Below, piece by piece: positions 30,316 to 40,090 of a stretch of 64,000 nucleotides of DNA. Made by a program: the position numbers and the translations under genes. Source of the stretch: Chitinophaga pinensis (lineage in GTDB: Bacteria; Bacteroidota; Bacteroidia; Chitinophagales; Chitinophagaceae); NCBI GenBank assembly GCA_945862385.1, contig CAMAXV010000004.1:1-64000 (forward strand). The letters run 5' to 3'. The number at the start of each line of letters is the position of its first letter. The stretch's first letter is position 1. The notes beneath the pieces were generated by a model that saw nothing but the letters and a program-made list of their open reading frames with translations, was not told where the DNA came from and ran no database searches.

Positions 30316-31320
30316 ATGGATGAGCTTCAGATTATATCAGATTGGAAAAGAGGGGGCTTTCATCCTGTCTATTGGCTGGAGGGCGAAGAACCATATTACA
30401 TAGATAAAATTACCGCATTTGCAGAACAGAAAATTCTTGATGAATCAGCTGCAGGATTTAATCTTTCCGTTTTTTATGGTAAAGACAGCAGAGTGGAAGA
30501 AGTAATCAATGCATGCAGGAGATATCCTATGTTATCTGACAGGCAGGTTGTTATACTGAAAGAAGCACAACAGCTAAAAGACATAGAAAAACTTGAATCC
30601 TATATTGAAAATCCTCTTTCATCAACCATTTTTATTGTTGCCCATAAGGATAAAAAGTTAGATGGAAGAGGAAAGCTGGCCAAAGTTGTTAAGCAAAAAG
30701 CAGTGCTTTATGCTGCCAAAAAGCTATACGACAATGAAGTTCCGGATTGGGCAGTTGGAATGATCAAAGGAAAGGGATTGGAGATTAGTTCAAAGGCATT
30801 ACACATTTTTGTTGATCATATTGGGAATGATTTACAGAGAATGGAGAATGAGATTGTTAAAATGACCTTGAACCTGAATGGCAGAACTAAAATTTCTGAG
30901 GATGATATCGAAGAATTTGTAGGTGTCAGTAAGGAATTCAACGTGTTTGAGCTTCAGTCCGCCATTGCAAGAAAAGACATAACTGCTGCTCTAAGGATCC
31001 TTAATTACTTTGATGCAAATCCTAAGGCTGCACCCATTCAACTTGTTTTACCAACACTTTATTCTTTTTTCAGTAAATTATATATTGCTGCTGCTCTGGG
31101 AACAAGGGATGAAAATACAATAGGAAACGCGTTAGGCATTAAAGGCTTTATAGCCAGACAATATGTTCAGGCAATACAGGTATATGGGTTTACAGATATA
31201 GAGAAAATACTGATATTATTAGCCGACTGCAACCTGAAGAGCTTGGGAATCAGGCGTGCCGTTACCGACGACAACATATTGCTAAAAGAGTTGATTGTAA
31301 GGATAATGATGTCTTATTGA
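30316..31320 (+). CDS. holA: DNA polymerase III subunit delta
   Basis: VYWLEGEEPYYIDKI, IFIVAHKDKKLDGRGKLAK, HIGNDLQRMENEIVKM. Confidence 0.9.
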   Translation: MDELQIISDWKRGGFHPVYWLEGEEPYYIDKITAFAEQKILDESAAGFNLSVFYGKDSRVEEVINACRRYPMLSDRQVVILKEAQQLKDIEKLESYIENPLSSTIFIVAHKDKKLDGRGKLAKVVKQKAVLYAAKKLYDNEVPDWAVGMIKGKGLEISSKALHIFVDHIGNDLQRMENEIVKMTLNLNGRTKISEDDIEEFVGVSKEFNVFELQSAIARKDITAALRILNYFDANPKAAPIQLVLPTLYSFFSKLYIAAALGTRDENTIGNALGIKGFIARQYVQAIQVYGFTDIEKILILLADCNLKSLGIRRAVTDDNILLKELIVRIMMSY

Positions 31321-32267
31321 ATTGATTCCAAAAGACTGGTTATCAGTTTTTTATCTCTTTCTAGCTGTTCCTTGAGTTCATCAATGCCAGAAAATTTCAT
31401 TTCCTTTCGGGTATGAAAAAGTAACTCTACCTGAAGGGTTTCGTGGTAAATATCATCACTGAAATTAAAAAGATGAACTTCAATTCTTCTTTCTCTTCCA
31501 TTAACGGTAGGTCTGTATCCAATATTCATCATGCCTTTTTCCACCATAACCTGATTTCCTTTGAAACGTTTAACTTTAACAGCATAAACGCCTGACGCCG
31601 GAATCAGTTTATCATTGTTGGTTATCGCGAGGTTAGCTGTTGGAAATCCAAGTGTTCTTCCAAGTTTGTCTCCCTCAATGACAGTTCCTGTTAGCTGATA
31701 TGGATATGTAAGTAGTTCGTTGGCTAATTTTATTTCACCGGATAACAGAAAATGTCTGATTTGAGTTGAGCTTACCTTCGACTCATTTAAAATGTATTCC
31801 GGAATCTCATAAACTTGGAAACCATATATATCGCCATTTTTTTCGAGTAACTCAAAATTCCCACTTCTGTTTTTTCCAAATCGGTGATCAAACCCAATTA
31901 CAATTGCTTTTGGGTTAAAGTACCGTATTAAAAAGTTTTTTATGTAATCTTCCGCACTGTGTGAAGCAAATTCGTAATCAAAGGGTATAATAATGAGGTG
32001 TGAGATATCAAGATCTGCAAATAACTTTATCCGTTCATCCAGCGTAGTAAGAAGGGATGGGGCTTCGCTGTTGTTCAGAATTCTACGGGGATGTGGATGA
32101 AATGTGATCACAACTGTCTCACCATCTAGTTCATTTGCAATCTTAATTAATTGGGAAAATATAGTTCTATGACCCTGATGTACACCGTCGAATGTACCGA
32201 TTGTTAATACAGCATTCCTGAAGACAGGCAGTTTGTTAACCTCAAAATGGACTTGCATATGAAACAC
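31314..32267 (-). CDS. ribF: Bifunctional riboflavin kinase/FAD synthetase
   Basis: LTIGTFDGVHQGHR, GFDHRFGKNRSG, GRTLGFPTANL. Confidence 0.95.
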   Translation of the reverse strand: MFHMQVHFEVNKLPVFRNAVLTIGTFDGVHQGHRTIFSQLIKIANELDGETVVITFHPHPRRILNNSEAPSLLTTLDERIKLFADLDISHLIIIPFDYEFASHSAEDYIKNFLIRYFNPKAIVIGFDHRFGKNRSGNFELLEKNGDIYGFQVYEIPEYILNESKVSSTQIRHFLLSGEIKLANELLTYPYQLTGTVIEGDKLGRTLGFPTANLAITNNDKLIPASGVYAVKVKRFKGNQVMVEKGMMNIGYRPTVNGRERRIEVHLFNFSDDIYHETLQVELLFHTRKEMKFSGIDELKEQLERDKKLITSLLESIQ

Positions 32268-32302
32268 AAATTTAAGTAGTTTTGCTTATAGTCTAAGAAA
32301 CA

Positions 32303-33478
32303 ATGAGTTTATATCAACAACGTGGAGTATCTGCCCAGAAAGAAGAGGTTCATGCCGCTGTAAGTCAACTTGACCACGGATTGTTTGAACATGCCTTTTG
32401 CAAGGTTTATCCCGACTACTTATCAGGATCTGATGATCATGTAAATATCATGCACGCAGATGGAGCAGGAACAAAAAGTATTCTTGCATATCTATACTGG
32501 AGGGAAACCGGAGATCTTTCCGTATGGAAGGGAATTGCACAGGATGCAGTAGTGATGAACCTCGATGATTTGCTGTGTGTCGGTATTTATGATAACATAG
32601 TTTTTAATTCTACGATAGACAGAAATAAACATTTGATTCCAGGGGAAGTACTTGAAGCTATTATCAATGGAACAAGTGAACTGTTTGATGAACTTAAGGG
32701 ATATGGGGTCAATATTCATTATCTGGGTGGTGAAACTGCTGATGTAGGTGATGTTGTGAGAACTATTGCGGTTAACGGTACCATGACTTCACGCTGGCCG
32801 AAGAATAGACTCTTAACAAATGAAAAAATTGCTCCTGGGGATGTTATCGTTGGACTATCAAGCTTTGGGAAAGCTTCTTATGAACATGAATATAACAGTG
32901 GAATAGGAAGTAATGGTTTGACAAGTGCAAGACATGATTTTTTTGCTGCTCAATATGGAGAAAAGTATCCTGAATCATTTGATCCTGCACTTCCATCTCA
33001 GGTTGTATACATTGGTGAACATAAACTTACTGATGAGGTATTAATTCCCGGGTTCACTGTAAATGCTGGAAAACTTGTTTTAAGTCCTACCCGTACTTTT
33101 GCCCCCGTAATTAAAAATGTGTTGACAACCATGTTCGAAAGTATACATGGAATGATACATTGCAGTGGGGGTGGACAAACAAAATGTTTAAAGTATCTGC
33201 CCTCTCCTATGAAGGTAATTAAGGATAATTTATTCACACCACCACCTGTATTTGACCTCATTGAAAAATCAAGTGGTGCCACACCAAAGGAGATGTTTCA
33301 GGTATTCAATATGGGTTGCAGGCTTGAAATTTATACTGATGCAGAAGCCGCAGATCGTATTATTTCAATTGCTGAAGGATTTGGAATTGAAGCCCGGATT
33401 ATTGGAAGAGTAGAGCATTCAGACCAAAAGAACCTTGATATCCATTACAAGGGAGAAATTTATAATTTCATAGCCTAA
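32303..33478 (+). CDS. AIR synthase (PurM)-related protein
   Basis: VNIMHADGAGTKSILAYLYWRETGD, NGTMTSRW, GLSSFGKASYEHEYNSGIGSNGLTSARHD, HCSGGGQTKCL. Confidence 0.82.
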   Translation: MSLYQQRGVSAQKEEVHAAVSQLDHGLFEHAFCKVYPDYLSGSDDHVNIMHADGAGTKSILAYLYWRETGDLSVWKGIAQDAVVMNLDDLLCVGIYDNIVFNSTIDRNKHLIPGEVLEAIINGTSELFDELKGYGVNIHYLGGETADVGDVVRTIAVNGTMTSRWPKNRLLTNEKIAPGDVIVGLSSFGKASYEHEYNSGIGSNGLTSARHDFFAAQYGEKYPESFDPALPSQVVYIGEHKLTDEVLIPGFTVNAGKLVLSPTRTFAPVIKNVLTTMFESIHGMIHCSGGGQTKCLKYLPSPMKVIKDNLFTPPPVFDLIEKSSGATPKEMFQVFNMGCRLEIYTDAEAADRIISIAEGFGIEARIIGRVEHSDQKNLDIHYKGEIYNFIA

Positions 33479-33488
33479 TACTTACATT

Positions 33489-34175
33489 ATGACTGATGTG
33501 GTTTTGTCGATATCAAATGCAAATATATATCAGGGAGCTTCATTGATTTTATCTGAGGTAAATATCACTGTATCTCGCAGTGAATTTGTTTACCTGGTTG
33601 GAAAAACCGGTACAGGAAAATCAAGTTTATTGAAAACGCTCTACGGAGAGTTGGCCTTAAAAGAAGGTCAGGCAGTAGTGGCAGGTTTTGATATTACAGG
33701 CCTTACCTGGAAAACTGTCCCATACCTCAGGAGAAATATTGGTATTGTTTTTCAGGATTTCCAGTTATTAACTGACAGAAATATCCATGACAACCTCAAA
33801 TTTGTTTTAAATGCTACCGGTTGGAAGGATTCAAGGGAAATAGAAAATAAGATAGATGACGTACTCGAGAAAGTTGGATTGCGAACAAAAGGGTTTAAAT
33901 ATCCATTTGAACTTTCAGGTGGCGAACAACAACGTGTAGATATTGCCAGGGCTTTATTGAACTCGCCTAAACTGATTCTTGCCGATGAGCCAACAGGCAA
34001 TCTTGATCCTGAAACAACAGATGAAATCATGAAATTACTCTTCCAAATCTGTAAGGATTCAGGAACTGCCATTGTAATGGCAACACATGATTACAATGTC
34101 ATCTATAAATATCCCGCAAGAGTAATTAAAACTGAGGGTGGGTGCGTTATTGATAATGCAAGTTTAACTTCCTAA
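33489..34175 (+). CDS. ftsE: ABC transporter ATP-binding protein, FtsE-like
   Basis: Walker A GKTGTGKSS, LSGGEQQRVDIARALL signature, Walker B LILADEPTGNLDP. Confidence 0.85.
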   Translation: MTDVVLSISNANIYQGASLILSEVNITVSRSEFVYLVGKTGTGKSSLLKTLYGELALKEGQAVVAGFDITGLTWKTVPYLRRNIGIVFQDFQLLTDRNIHDNLKFVLNATGWKDSREIENKIDDVLEKVGLRTKGFKYPFELSGGEQQRVDIARALLNSPKLILADEPTGNLDPETTDEIMKLLFQICKDSGTAIVMATHDYNVIYKYPARVIKTEGGCVIDNASLTS

Positions 34176-35238
34176 ATAATTCTGAATTATCACCCAGATA
34201 GTTTTGACCTTCAGCAAGTACCTTAATCCTTGCATTGTGGGTATCAATTGAAAATGGTTCGTTGAAAAGCCTCACAGCGTTTTCTTTAAATACATCTGGA
34301 GTACCTGCCACATTACAATAGTTGCCTAAAGTTGATGTACCAACAGCCTTTTGATTAACTATCACATAACGGCCCAATGATAATGACTTAGATAGCCTGT
34401 TAACTGGACTGGCATCGATAAAAGATGGTAAAAGAATGATCTGCGCTTTTTTAATCAATTCATCGAGTTCTCTTTCTGTGGGGTCACCAACCAGACAGGT
34501 ATGATGCCTGAGATGAGCTGCCTGTTCAAGTTGAGGAGAAGGATTACTTCCTGCAATAACGAAAGGAATCTCCACCTCATTAAATATATTCTCAAGAAGC
34601 CACAGCGCGGCATATTCATTTTCCTTATCAGAAAGCTTACCGAAATAAAGGCAAAAACTACCCTGCCGGTCAGAAAATGAAAAATCTTGGATACCCGTTA
34701 TGGCAGGTGATGAGGAAATCGTTATATTTTTGTTTAGACGCAATTTTTTTAAATAGGATTTGCACTTTAAACTCTCATACAGATAGGTAAGTTTATTTAA
34801 ACCCCATGGCATCAGCGAAGCAAGATTTTTGTAATATTTTTCATCATCCCTTGACAGGTTAAGATGCTGTAATTTGTGATTACCTGAATGTGGCCATAAT
34901 ACAGGAAATGTTGTTGAGATGCCCTCATATAGGATTGGGAAGTCGTCTGCAAACAAGTTTTTAACCAATTCCCGATTTGATCTGGAAGCAACACTGTATG
35001 GTGTATTAGAAGAACTGAGTAACTCACTGGCATTGTTACGGCGGTAGTATTTAATCCGGTGACAATATTGTTCCAAAATGGAAGATGTTCCTTTCCCGAA
35101 TTCAAAACTATGTAGGTGAATTTTTATGCCAGCTTTATGAAATGCTTTGATTTTTAAATAAATATCCTGCAGTATATCTGCATCAGCCGGTGTGGGTACA
35201 TCCGGTGTTACAATATGAAGGTTACTATGCATAAACAA
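34147..35238 (-). CDS. Glycosyltransferase (GT4-like C-terminal half)
   Basis: LHIVTPDVPTPADADILQDIYLKIKAFHKAGIKIHLHSFE, FVIAGSNPSPQL, IILLPSFIDASPVNRLSKSLSLGRYVIVN. Confidence 0.72.
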   Translation of the reverse strand: MFMHSNLHIVTPDVPTPADADILQDIYLKIKAFHKAGIKIHLHSFEFGKGTSSILEQYCHRIKYYRRNNASELLSSSNTPYSVASRSNRELVKNLFADDFPILYEGISTTFPVLWPHSGNHKLQHLNLSRDDEKYYKNLASLMPWGLNKLTYLYESLKCKSYLKKLRLNKNITISSSPAITGIQDFSFSDRQGSFCLYFGKLSDKENEYAALWLLENIFNEVEIPFVIAGSNPSPQLEQAAHLRHHTCLVGDPTERELDELIKKAQIILLPSFIDASPVNRLSKSLSLGRYVIVNQKAVGTSTLGNYCNVAGTPDVFKENAVRLFNEPFSIDTHNARIKVLAEGQNYLGDNSELFRKLNLHYQ

Positions 35239-35291
35239 ATAAATACAAATGTGGCCTAAATTGTTCTCATTACCTTTGTAAAAATTTAATT

Positions 35292-35807
35292 ATGGAACAT
35301 CAGGAACAGCCACAACACATTGCTCCAAAACGTCCACGATTTCTTACCTTTCTTTGTTATGTGACTATTTTTGGCAGTGTTTACATGCTGTTTTCATCAT
35401 TTTCGGGCTTTTTCAATCCTGAATCCCTTACCAAAAATACTACTTTGGCAATGGAAAACTGGGAGCTTACAGTTGAAAAGATGATTCAACGAGATCCACA
35501 GTTAAAATCTTCAATGGATAGGGTGCTTGCTGATGTATACAATGCTAATACCAATTCTAACATGCGAGATTACAGTTTTTTTAATGTTACCTGTAATCTC
35601 CTAACGCTTATTGGGGCATTGTTGATGCTGAAATTGAAGAAGAATGGTTTCAGGCTTTACCTACTAGGTATACTTATTTCTTTTATTTCTCCATTGCTGG
35701 TTTTTGGTACTGATAATTTACTTGGACAAGCATTTTCGGTCTATTATGCGCTAAGTGGCGGATTATTTGTGCTCCTATATGCAATAAAATTAAAGTTTAT
35801 GGAGTAA
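35292..35807 (+). CDS. Hypothetical membrane protein
   Basis: Four predicted TM segments; TACCTTTG -7-like element at 35271-35278. Confidence 0.65.
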   Translation: MEHQEQPQHIAPKRPRFLTFLCYVTIFGSVYMLFSSFSGFFNPESLTKNTTLAMENWELTVEKMIQRDPQLKSSMDRVLADVYNANTNSNMRDYSFFNVTCNLLTLIGALLMLKLKKNGFRLYLLGILISFISPLLVFGTDNLLGQAFSVYYALSGGLFVLLYAIKLKFME

Positions 35808-35855
35808 ATAGGGCATGTGTGTAATATCCTGTTCGGAAATTTCATTTCTTTTCGT

Positions 35856-35863
35856 TAACTTTG
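35856..35863 (+). promoter_or_regulatory. Candidate -7 element TAACTTTG upstream of rpsO
   Basis: TAnnTTTG match with TTCG 20 nt upstream. Confidence 0.5.
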
Positions 35864-35909
35864 CAACCAATTTTTCGATGTAAACCCAAGATGAATTAAA
35901 AAAACTGAG

Positions 35910-36182
35910 ATGTCAACTGTAACAAAAGAAAAAAAAGCGTCAATTGTAATTGAATTCGGTGGAAATGCCAAAAATACGGGCTCTATAGATGCACAAGTTG
36001 CATTACTTACCGAAGAAATCAATGAAATCTCTAAGCATTTGAAGGTAAATAAAAAGGATTTCTCCACAAACCGTGGCTTGATGCGTAAGGTAGGTCAGCG
36101 TAAAAGACTGCTTTCCTACTTGAGTAAGCATAATATCACGGGTTACCGCGCCCTTATTGAGAAGCTGGGCTTAAGAAAGTAA
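35910..36182 (+). CDS. rpsO: 30S ribosomal protein S15
   Basis: GSIDAQVALLTEEINEISKHLKVNKKDFSTNRGLMRKVGQRKRLLSYLSK. Confidence 0.97.
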   Translation: MSTVTKEKKASIVIEFGGNAKNTGSIDAQVALLTEEINEISKHLKVNKKDFSTNRGLMRKVGQRKRLLSYLSKHNITGYRALIEKLGLRK

Positions 36183-36201
36183 TTTATTTACTAAACGTAC
36201 T

Positions 36202-36249
36202 ATTCCCAACTCATTGTTGGGAATATTGCTTTTTGGAACATTCCAAAAA
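36202..36249 (+). promoter_or_regulatory. Tandem hairpins in the rpsO-pnp intergenic region
   Basis: ATTCCCAAC-TCATT-GTTGGGAAT (36202-36224), then TTTTTGGAA-CA-TTCCAAAAA (36230-36249). Confidence 0.6.
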
Positions 36250-36256
36250 AAATAAC

Positions 36257-38407
36257 ATGTTACAACAACCAATTCAATCAAGTTTCGATCTTGGTAACGG
36301 CAGGATCGTAACCATAGAAACAGGCAGACTTGCACGTCAGGCAGATGGTGCAGTGACAGTAAGGCAGGGAAATTGTATTCTGCTCGCAACTGTTTGTGCA
36401 AACAAAGAGCCCCGTGAAGGACAGGATTTCTTTCCATTATCTGTAGATTATCAAGAGAAATTTGCATCTGCAGGTAGAATTCCAGGATCATTCTTCAAGC
36501 GCGAAGGAAGATTAAGTGATTATGAGATTTTGATCAGCAGGCTTATTGATAGGGCGCTGCGTCCACTTTTCCCAGAAGATTATCTTTGCGATGTACAGGT
36601 TCTCATAACACTTGTTTCATCAGATCCTGAAGTCATGCCTGATGCATTGGCTTGTCTTGCTGCTTCAGCTGCGCTTGCAGTATCAGATATTCCTATCAAA
36701 GAAATCATTTCAGAAGTAAGGGTAGCTCGTGTGAACGGTGGATTTATTGTAAATCCAAGCAGGACCGAACTGGCAACTGCGGATATGGACTTTATGATTG
36801 GTGCTACAGCCAAAAATCTGATGATGGTGGAAGGCGAATCCAAAGAATGTCTTGAAGATGATGTAGTTAAAGCGTTGGAGATAGCACATGATGCCATACG
36901 CATTCAAATTGCAGCACAACAGGAGCTGAGAGAGAAGGTTGGCGTTACCGGCAAAAGGGATTATACCAAGCCTTTGAGTGATGAGTCGATCCAGCAATCG
37001 GTTTATGCCTTTGCACAGGATAGGGTTTATGCCATTTCAAAGGCTGCAAGTACCAAGGCTGACAGATCTAAAGCATATGATGAGTTAAAAAAAGAAGTTG
37101 TAGCCAGTTTGGGTGAAGGCGCTACATCAGATCAAATCAAACTTGCAAAAAAGTATTATGAAGATCTGAAATGGGAAGTTGTCAGGAACATGATTCTTGA
37201 CGACAGAATTCGCTTGGACGGAAGGTCGCTTGACCAGGTCAGGCCCCTGGATATGGAAGTTGATGTATTGCCTACACCACACGGCTCTGCTTTATTTACC
37301 AGGGGAGAAACGCAGTCACTTACAACAATCACTTTTGGTACTCCACTTGATGAATTATTGATAGAAAGTGCTGCTAAATCAGAATACAACAAATTTATTC
37401 TGCACTATAATTTCCCGGCATTTTCTACCGGTGAAGTTAAGCCAATGCGTGGCCCCGGTAGGAGAGAGGTAGGTCATGGAAATCTCGCACTTCGTTCCCT
37501 GAAACAAATGATGCCAGGTAATGATTACGCATATACCGTGCGGGTTGTTTCAGATATTCTTGAGTCTAACGGTTCATCTTCAATGGCTACAGTTTGTGCA
37601 GGATCATTGGCATTAATGGATGCAGGTGTTCCTGTTCCAAAACATGTGAGTGGTGTTGCAATGGGGTTAATTACCCGTCCAACTGATGGTAAATATGCCA
37701 TTTTGACCGATATTTTGGGTGATGAGGATCACCTTGGTGACATGGATTTCAAGGTCACCGGAACCAAAGATGGTATCTGCGGTATTCAAATGGATATCAA
37801 AATTGATGGTTTGAGCATGGAGACTATGATGGCGGCTTTAGAGCAGGCCAGAAATGGTAGACTTCATATACTGGATGCCATGTATCAATGCATGCCTGCT
37901 CATAGATCAGAGGTGAAACCACATGCCCCTCGCATGCAAAAGTTATTCATCGATAAGGAGTTCATTGGCGCAGTTATCGGCCCACAGGGTAAGATAATTC
38001 AGGAAATTCAGCGTGAAACAGGAACAACCATCAATATTGAAGAGATTGGCAATCAGGGTGAGGTAAGTGTATTTAGTCCAGCTAAGGAAGGTCTTGACCG
38101 CGCAGTTGCATGGATCAAGGGTATAGTTGCAATGCCTGAAGTGGGTGAAGAGTATGAGTCCAAAGTAAAGTCAATTATGCCTTACGGTGCATTTGTTGAA
38201 TTTATGCCAGGCAAGCAAGGTTTATTGCACATCAGTGAGGTAAGCTGGAAGCGTCTTGAAAACCTTGATGGTATCCTAAAGGAAGGTGATATGGTAAAAG
38301 TTAAGCTGGTTGGAGTTGACCATAAAACTGGTAAATTTAAACTCAGTAGAAAAGCACTTATTCCTAAGCCTGATTTCAATAAGGATGAAGGTCAGTCTAC
38401 TAACTAA
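36257..38407 (+). CDS. pnp: Polyribonucleotide nucleotidyltransferase (PNPase)
   Basis: GRLARQADGAVTVRQGNC, RPLFPEDYLCDVQV, KH domain FIGAVIGPQGKIIQEIQRETG, S1 domain; start ATG 36257 preferred over 36233. Confidence 0.97.
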   Translation: MLQQPIQSSFDLGNGRIVTIETGRLARQADGAVTVRQGNCILLATVCANKEPREGQDFFPLSVDYQEKFASAGRIPGSFFKREGRLSDYEILISRLIDRALRPLFPEDYLCDVQVLITLVSSDPEVMPDALACLAASAALAVSDIPIKEIISEVRVARVNGGFIVNPSRTELATADMDFMIGATAKNLMMVEGESKECLEDDVVKALEIAHDAIRIQIAAQQELREKVGVTGKRDYTKPLSDESIQQSVYAFAQDRVYAISKAASTKADRSKAYDELKKEVVASLGEGATSDQIKLAKKYYEDLKWEVVRNMILDDRIRLDGRSLDQVRPLDMEVDVLPTPHGSALFTRGETQSLTTITFGTPLDELLIESAAKSEYNKFILHYNFPAFSTGEVKPMRGPGRREVGHGNLALRSLKQMMPGNDYAYTVRVVSDILESNGSSSMATVCAGSLALMDAGVPVPKHVSGVAMGLITRPTDGKYAILTDILGDEDHLGDMDFKVTGTKDGICGIQMDIKIDGLSMETMMAALEQARNGRLHILDAMYQCMPAHRSEVKPHAPRMQKLFIDKEFIGAVIGPQGKIIQEIQRETGTTINIEEIGNQGEVSVFSPAKEGLDRAVAWIKGIVAMPEVGEEYESKVKSIMPYGAFVEFMPGKQGLLHISEVSWKRLENLDGILKEGDMVKVKLVGVDHKTGKFKLSRKALIPKPDFNKDEGQSTN

Positions 38408-38415
38408 AATCCCCG

Positions 38416-38440
38416 AGACCGGCAATTGCCGGTCTTTTTT
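38416..38440 (+). terminator. Rho-independent terminator after pnp
   Basis: AGACCGGCAATTGCCGGTCT followed by T-run. Confidence 0.9.
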
Positions 38441-38444
38441 TATT

Positions 38445-39272
38445 ATGAATTATTTAGTTGTTAAAATTACTGATATTGAAGCAGAGCAGTTGGAAATACT
38501 AACTGCAATGTTGCCGGAATTTGGTTTTCAGGGTATGGAAGAGTTTGAAAATTCCGTAACTGCATACGCAACAGAGTCTGCATGTGATATTGAACTAGTG
38601 CACAACTATTTGAAATCCAGTAACTTAAATTATGTAATTTCTGAAATTCCCGAACAGAACTGGAATGCTCAGTGGGAATCTAATTTTGACCCAGTAATTA
38701 TACCCGGAAAAATTCATGTGCGCGCTCATTTTCATCCTCGCCTGGATGGATTTGAACATGAAATAACAATAACACCTAAAATGAGTTTTGGAACCGGACA
38801 TCACGCTACCACAAGCATGATGATGAAGGCAATGGTGGATTTGAATTTTCTAGGCAAATCTGTCCTGGATTTTGGAACAGGTACTGGAATCTTAGCAATT
38901 TTGGCAGTGCAAAAGGGATGTGATAAAGTTATAGCAATTGATAATGATGAGTGGAGCATCAATAATACAATTGAAAATGCTCAAATGAACCAGGTATCTG
39001 ACATAATAGAAATAAGACTTGCTGATAGCCTGGATAACATTCCCCAATCTGATATTATATTGGCAAATATCAATAAACATGTATTGATAGCATATGTGAA
39101 TGATTTATGCACCGTTTTAAATCCAAATGGACAATTGATTTTAAGTGGATTGTTAAATGCTGATTATGAAGATATTGTAGCCATTTATGAGCCATTTTTT
39201 GGAAAGCCCGGTCATGTCTTAAGTGAAAATGGCTGGATATGTATTGTTTTTGGAAATAACAATAACAGTTAA
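38445..39272 (+). CDS. prmA: Ribosomal protein L11 methyltransferase
   Basis: TPKMSFGTGHHATTSMMM, VLDFGTGTGILAILAVQKG, ILANINKHVL; internal ATG 38445 is the likely start. Confidence 0.93.
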   Translation: MNYLVVKITDIEAEQLEILTAMLPEFGFQGMEEFENSVTAYATESACDIELVHNYLKSSNLNYVISEIPEQNWNAQWESNFDPVIIPGKIHVRAHFHPRLDGFEHEITITPKMSFGTGHHATTSMMMKAMVDLNFLGKSVLDFGTGTGILAILAVQKGCDKVIAIDNDEWSINNTIENAQMNQVSDIIEIRLADSLDNIPQSDIILANINKHVLIAYVNDLCTVLNPNGQLILSGLLNADYEDIVAIYEPFFGKPGHVLSENGWICIVFGNNNNS

Positions 39273-39332
39273 AATGCTGTGTTTTATTAAGTTTTCATTA
39301 AATTTGTTTTACCTTAAAACAATTTCTTTATT

Positions 39333-39980
39333 ATGAATGAATTTTTCCTGATTATTCTGGCATATTTGTTGGGATCTATACCAACATCCCTGATTATCAG
39401 CAGAACCCAGTTCAATATAGATATAAGGGACTATGGAAGTGGAAATGCTGGTGCAACCAATACATTCAGGGTATTAGGTTCCAGGTGGGGTAGTATTGTT
39501 ATGTTTCTTGATGTTTTAAAAGGAATATTAGCTGTGAAACTTGCCTTATTACTTCCTTTTTACATTGACAATGAATTTGCCAGAACAAATTTTCAAATAG
39601 GATTAGGCTTGGCTGCTGTTTTGGGGCACATTTTTCCTGTTTGGGCCGATTTTAGAGGCGGAAAGGGTGTTGCAACTCTTTTTGGACTTATAATCGCAAT
39701 TTCACCTTTCACGGCTTTAGGATGTGTTGGTGTTTTTTTGATTGTCTTATTTCTAACCAGGTTTGTTTCACTCAGTTCTATTCTTGCGAGCATGGCCTTC
39801 CCGATTTTTATATTGATTATTTTCAATGTAGAAAATGACGCTTACAGAATTTTTGCAATTGCTGTTGCGCTTCTTGTTGTACTGACACATCAAAAAAATA
39901 TTGGTCGTTTGTTATCTGGAAGCGAAAATAAAGTCCCAATTTTTAAAAATCGCGACAGAAAGCGGATGAGGAGGAGTTGA
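39333..39980 (+). CDS. plsY: Glycerol-3-phosphate 1-O-acyltransferase PlsY
   Basis: YLLGSIPTSLI, GSGNAGATNTFRVLG, VLGHIFPVWADFRGGKGVAT. Confidence 0.95.
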   Translation: MNEFFLIILAYLLGSIPTSLIISRTQFNIDIRDYGSGNAGATNTFRVLGSRWGSIVMFLDVLKGILAVKLALLLPFYIDNEFARTNFQIGLGLAAVLGHIFPVWADFRGGKGVATLFGLIIAISPFTALGCVGVFLIVLFLTRFVSLSSILASMAFPIFILIIFNVENDAYRIFAIAVALLVVLTHQKNIGRLLSGSENKVPIFKNRDRKRMRRS

Positions 39981-40090
39981 TTTTTTTTATTTTCAAGTAA
40001 ATACCTAATATCCCTTAAAAAAAATCACCAGTTAGCATTTTTAGTGGAAAAAATGTTAATTTTATAACTCAAACCAAAACTACTTTCAAT

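Noticed and set aside
36171-36997. Minus-strand ORFs of 95-107 aa over pnp
   Set aside because: Antisense to the RNase PH domain of pnp; no independent evidence
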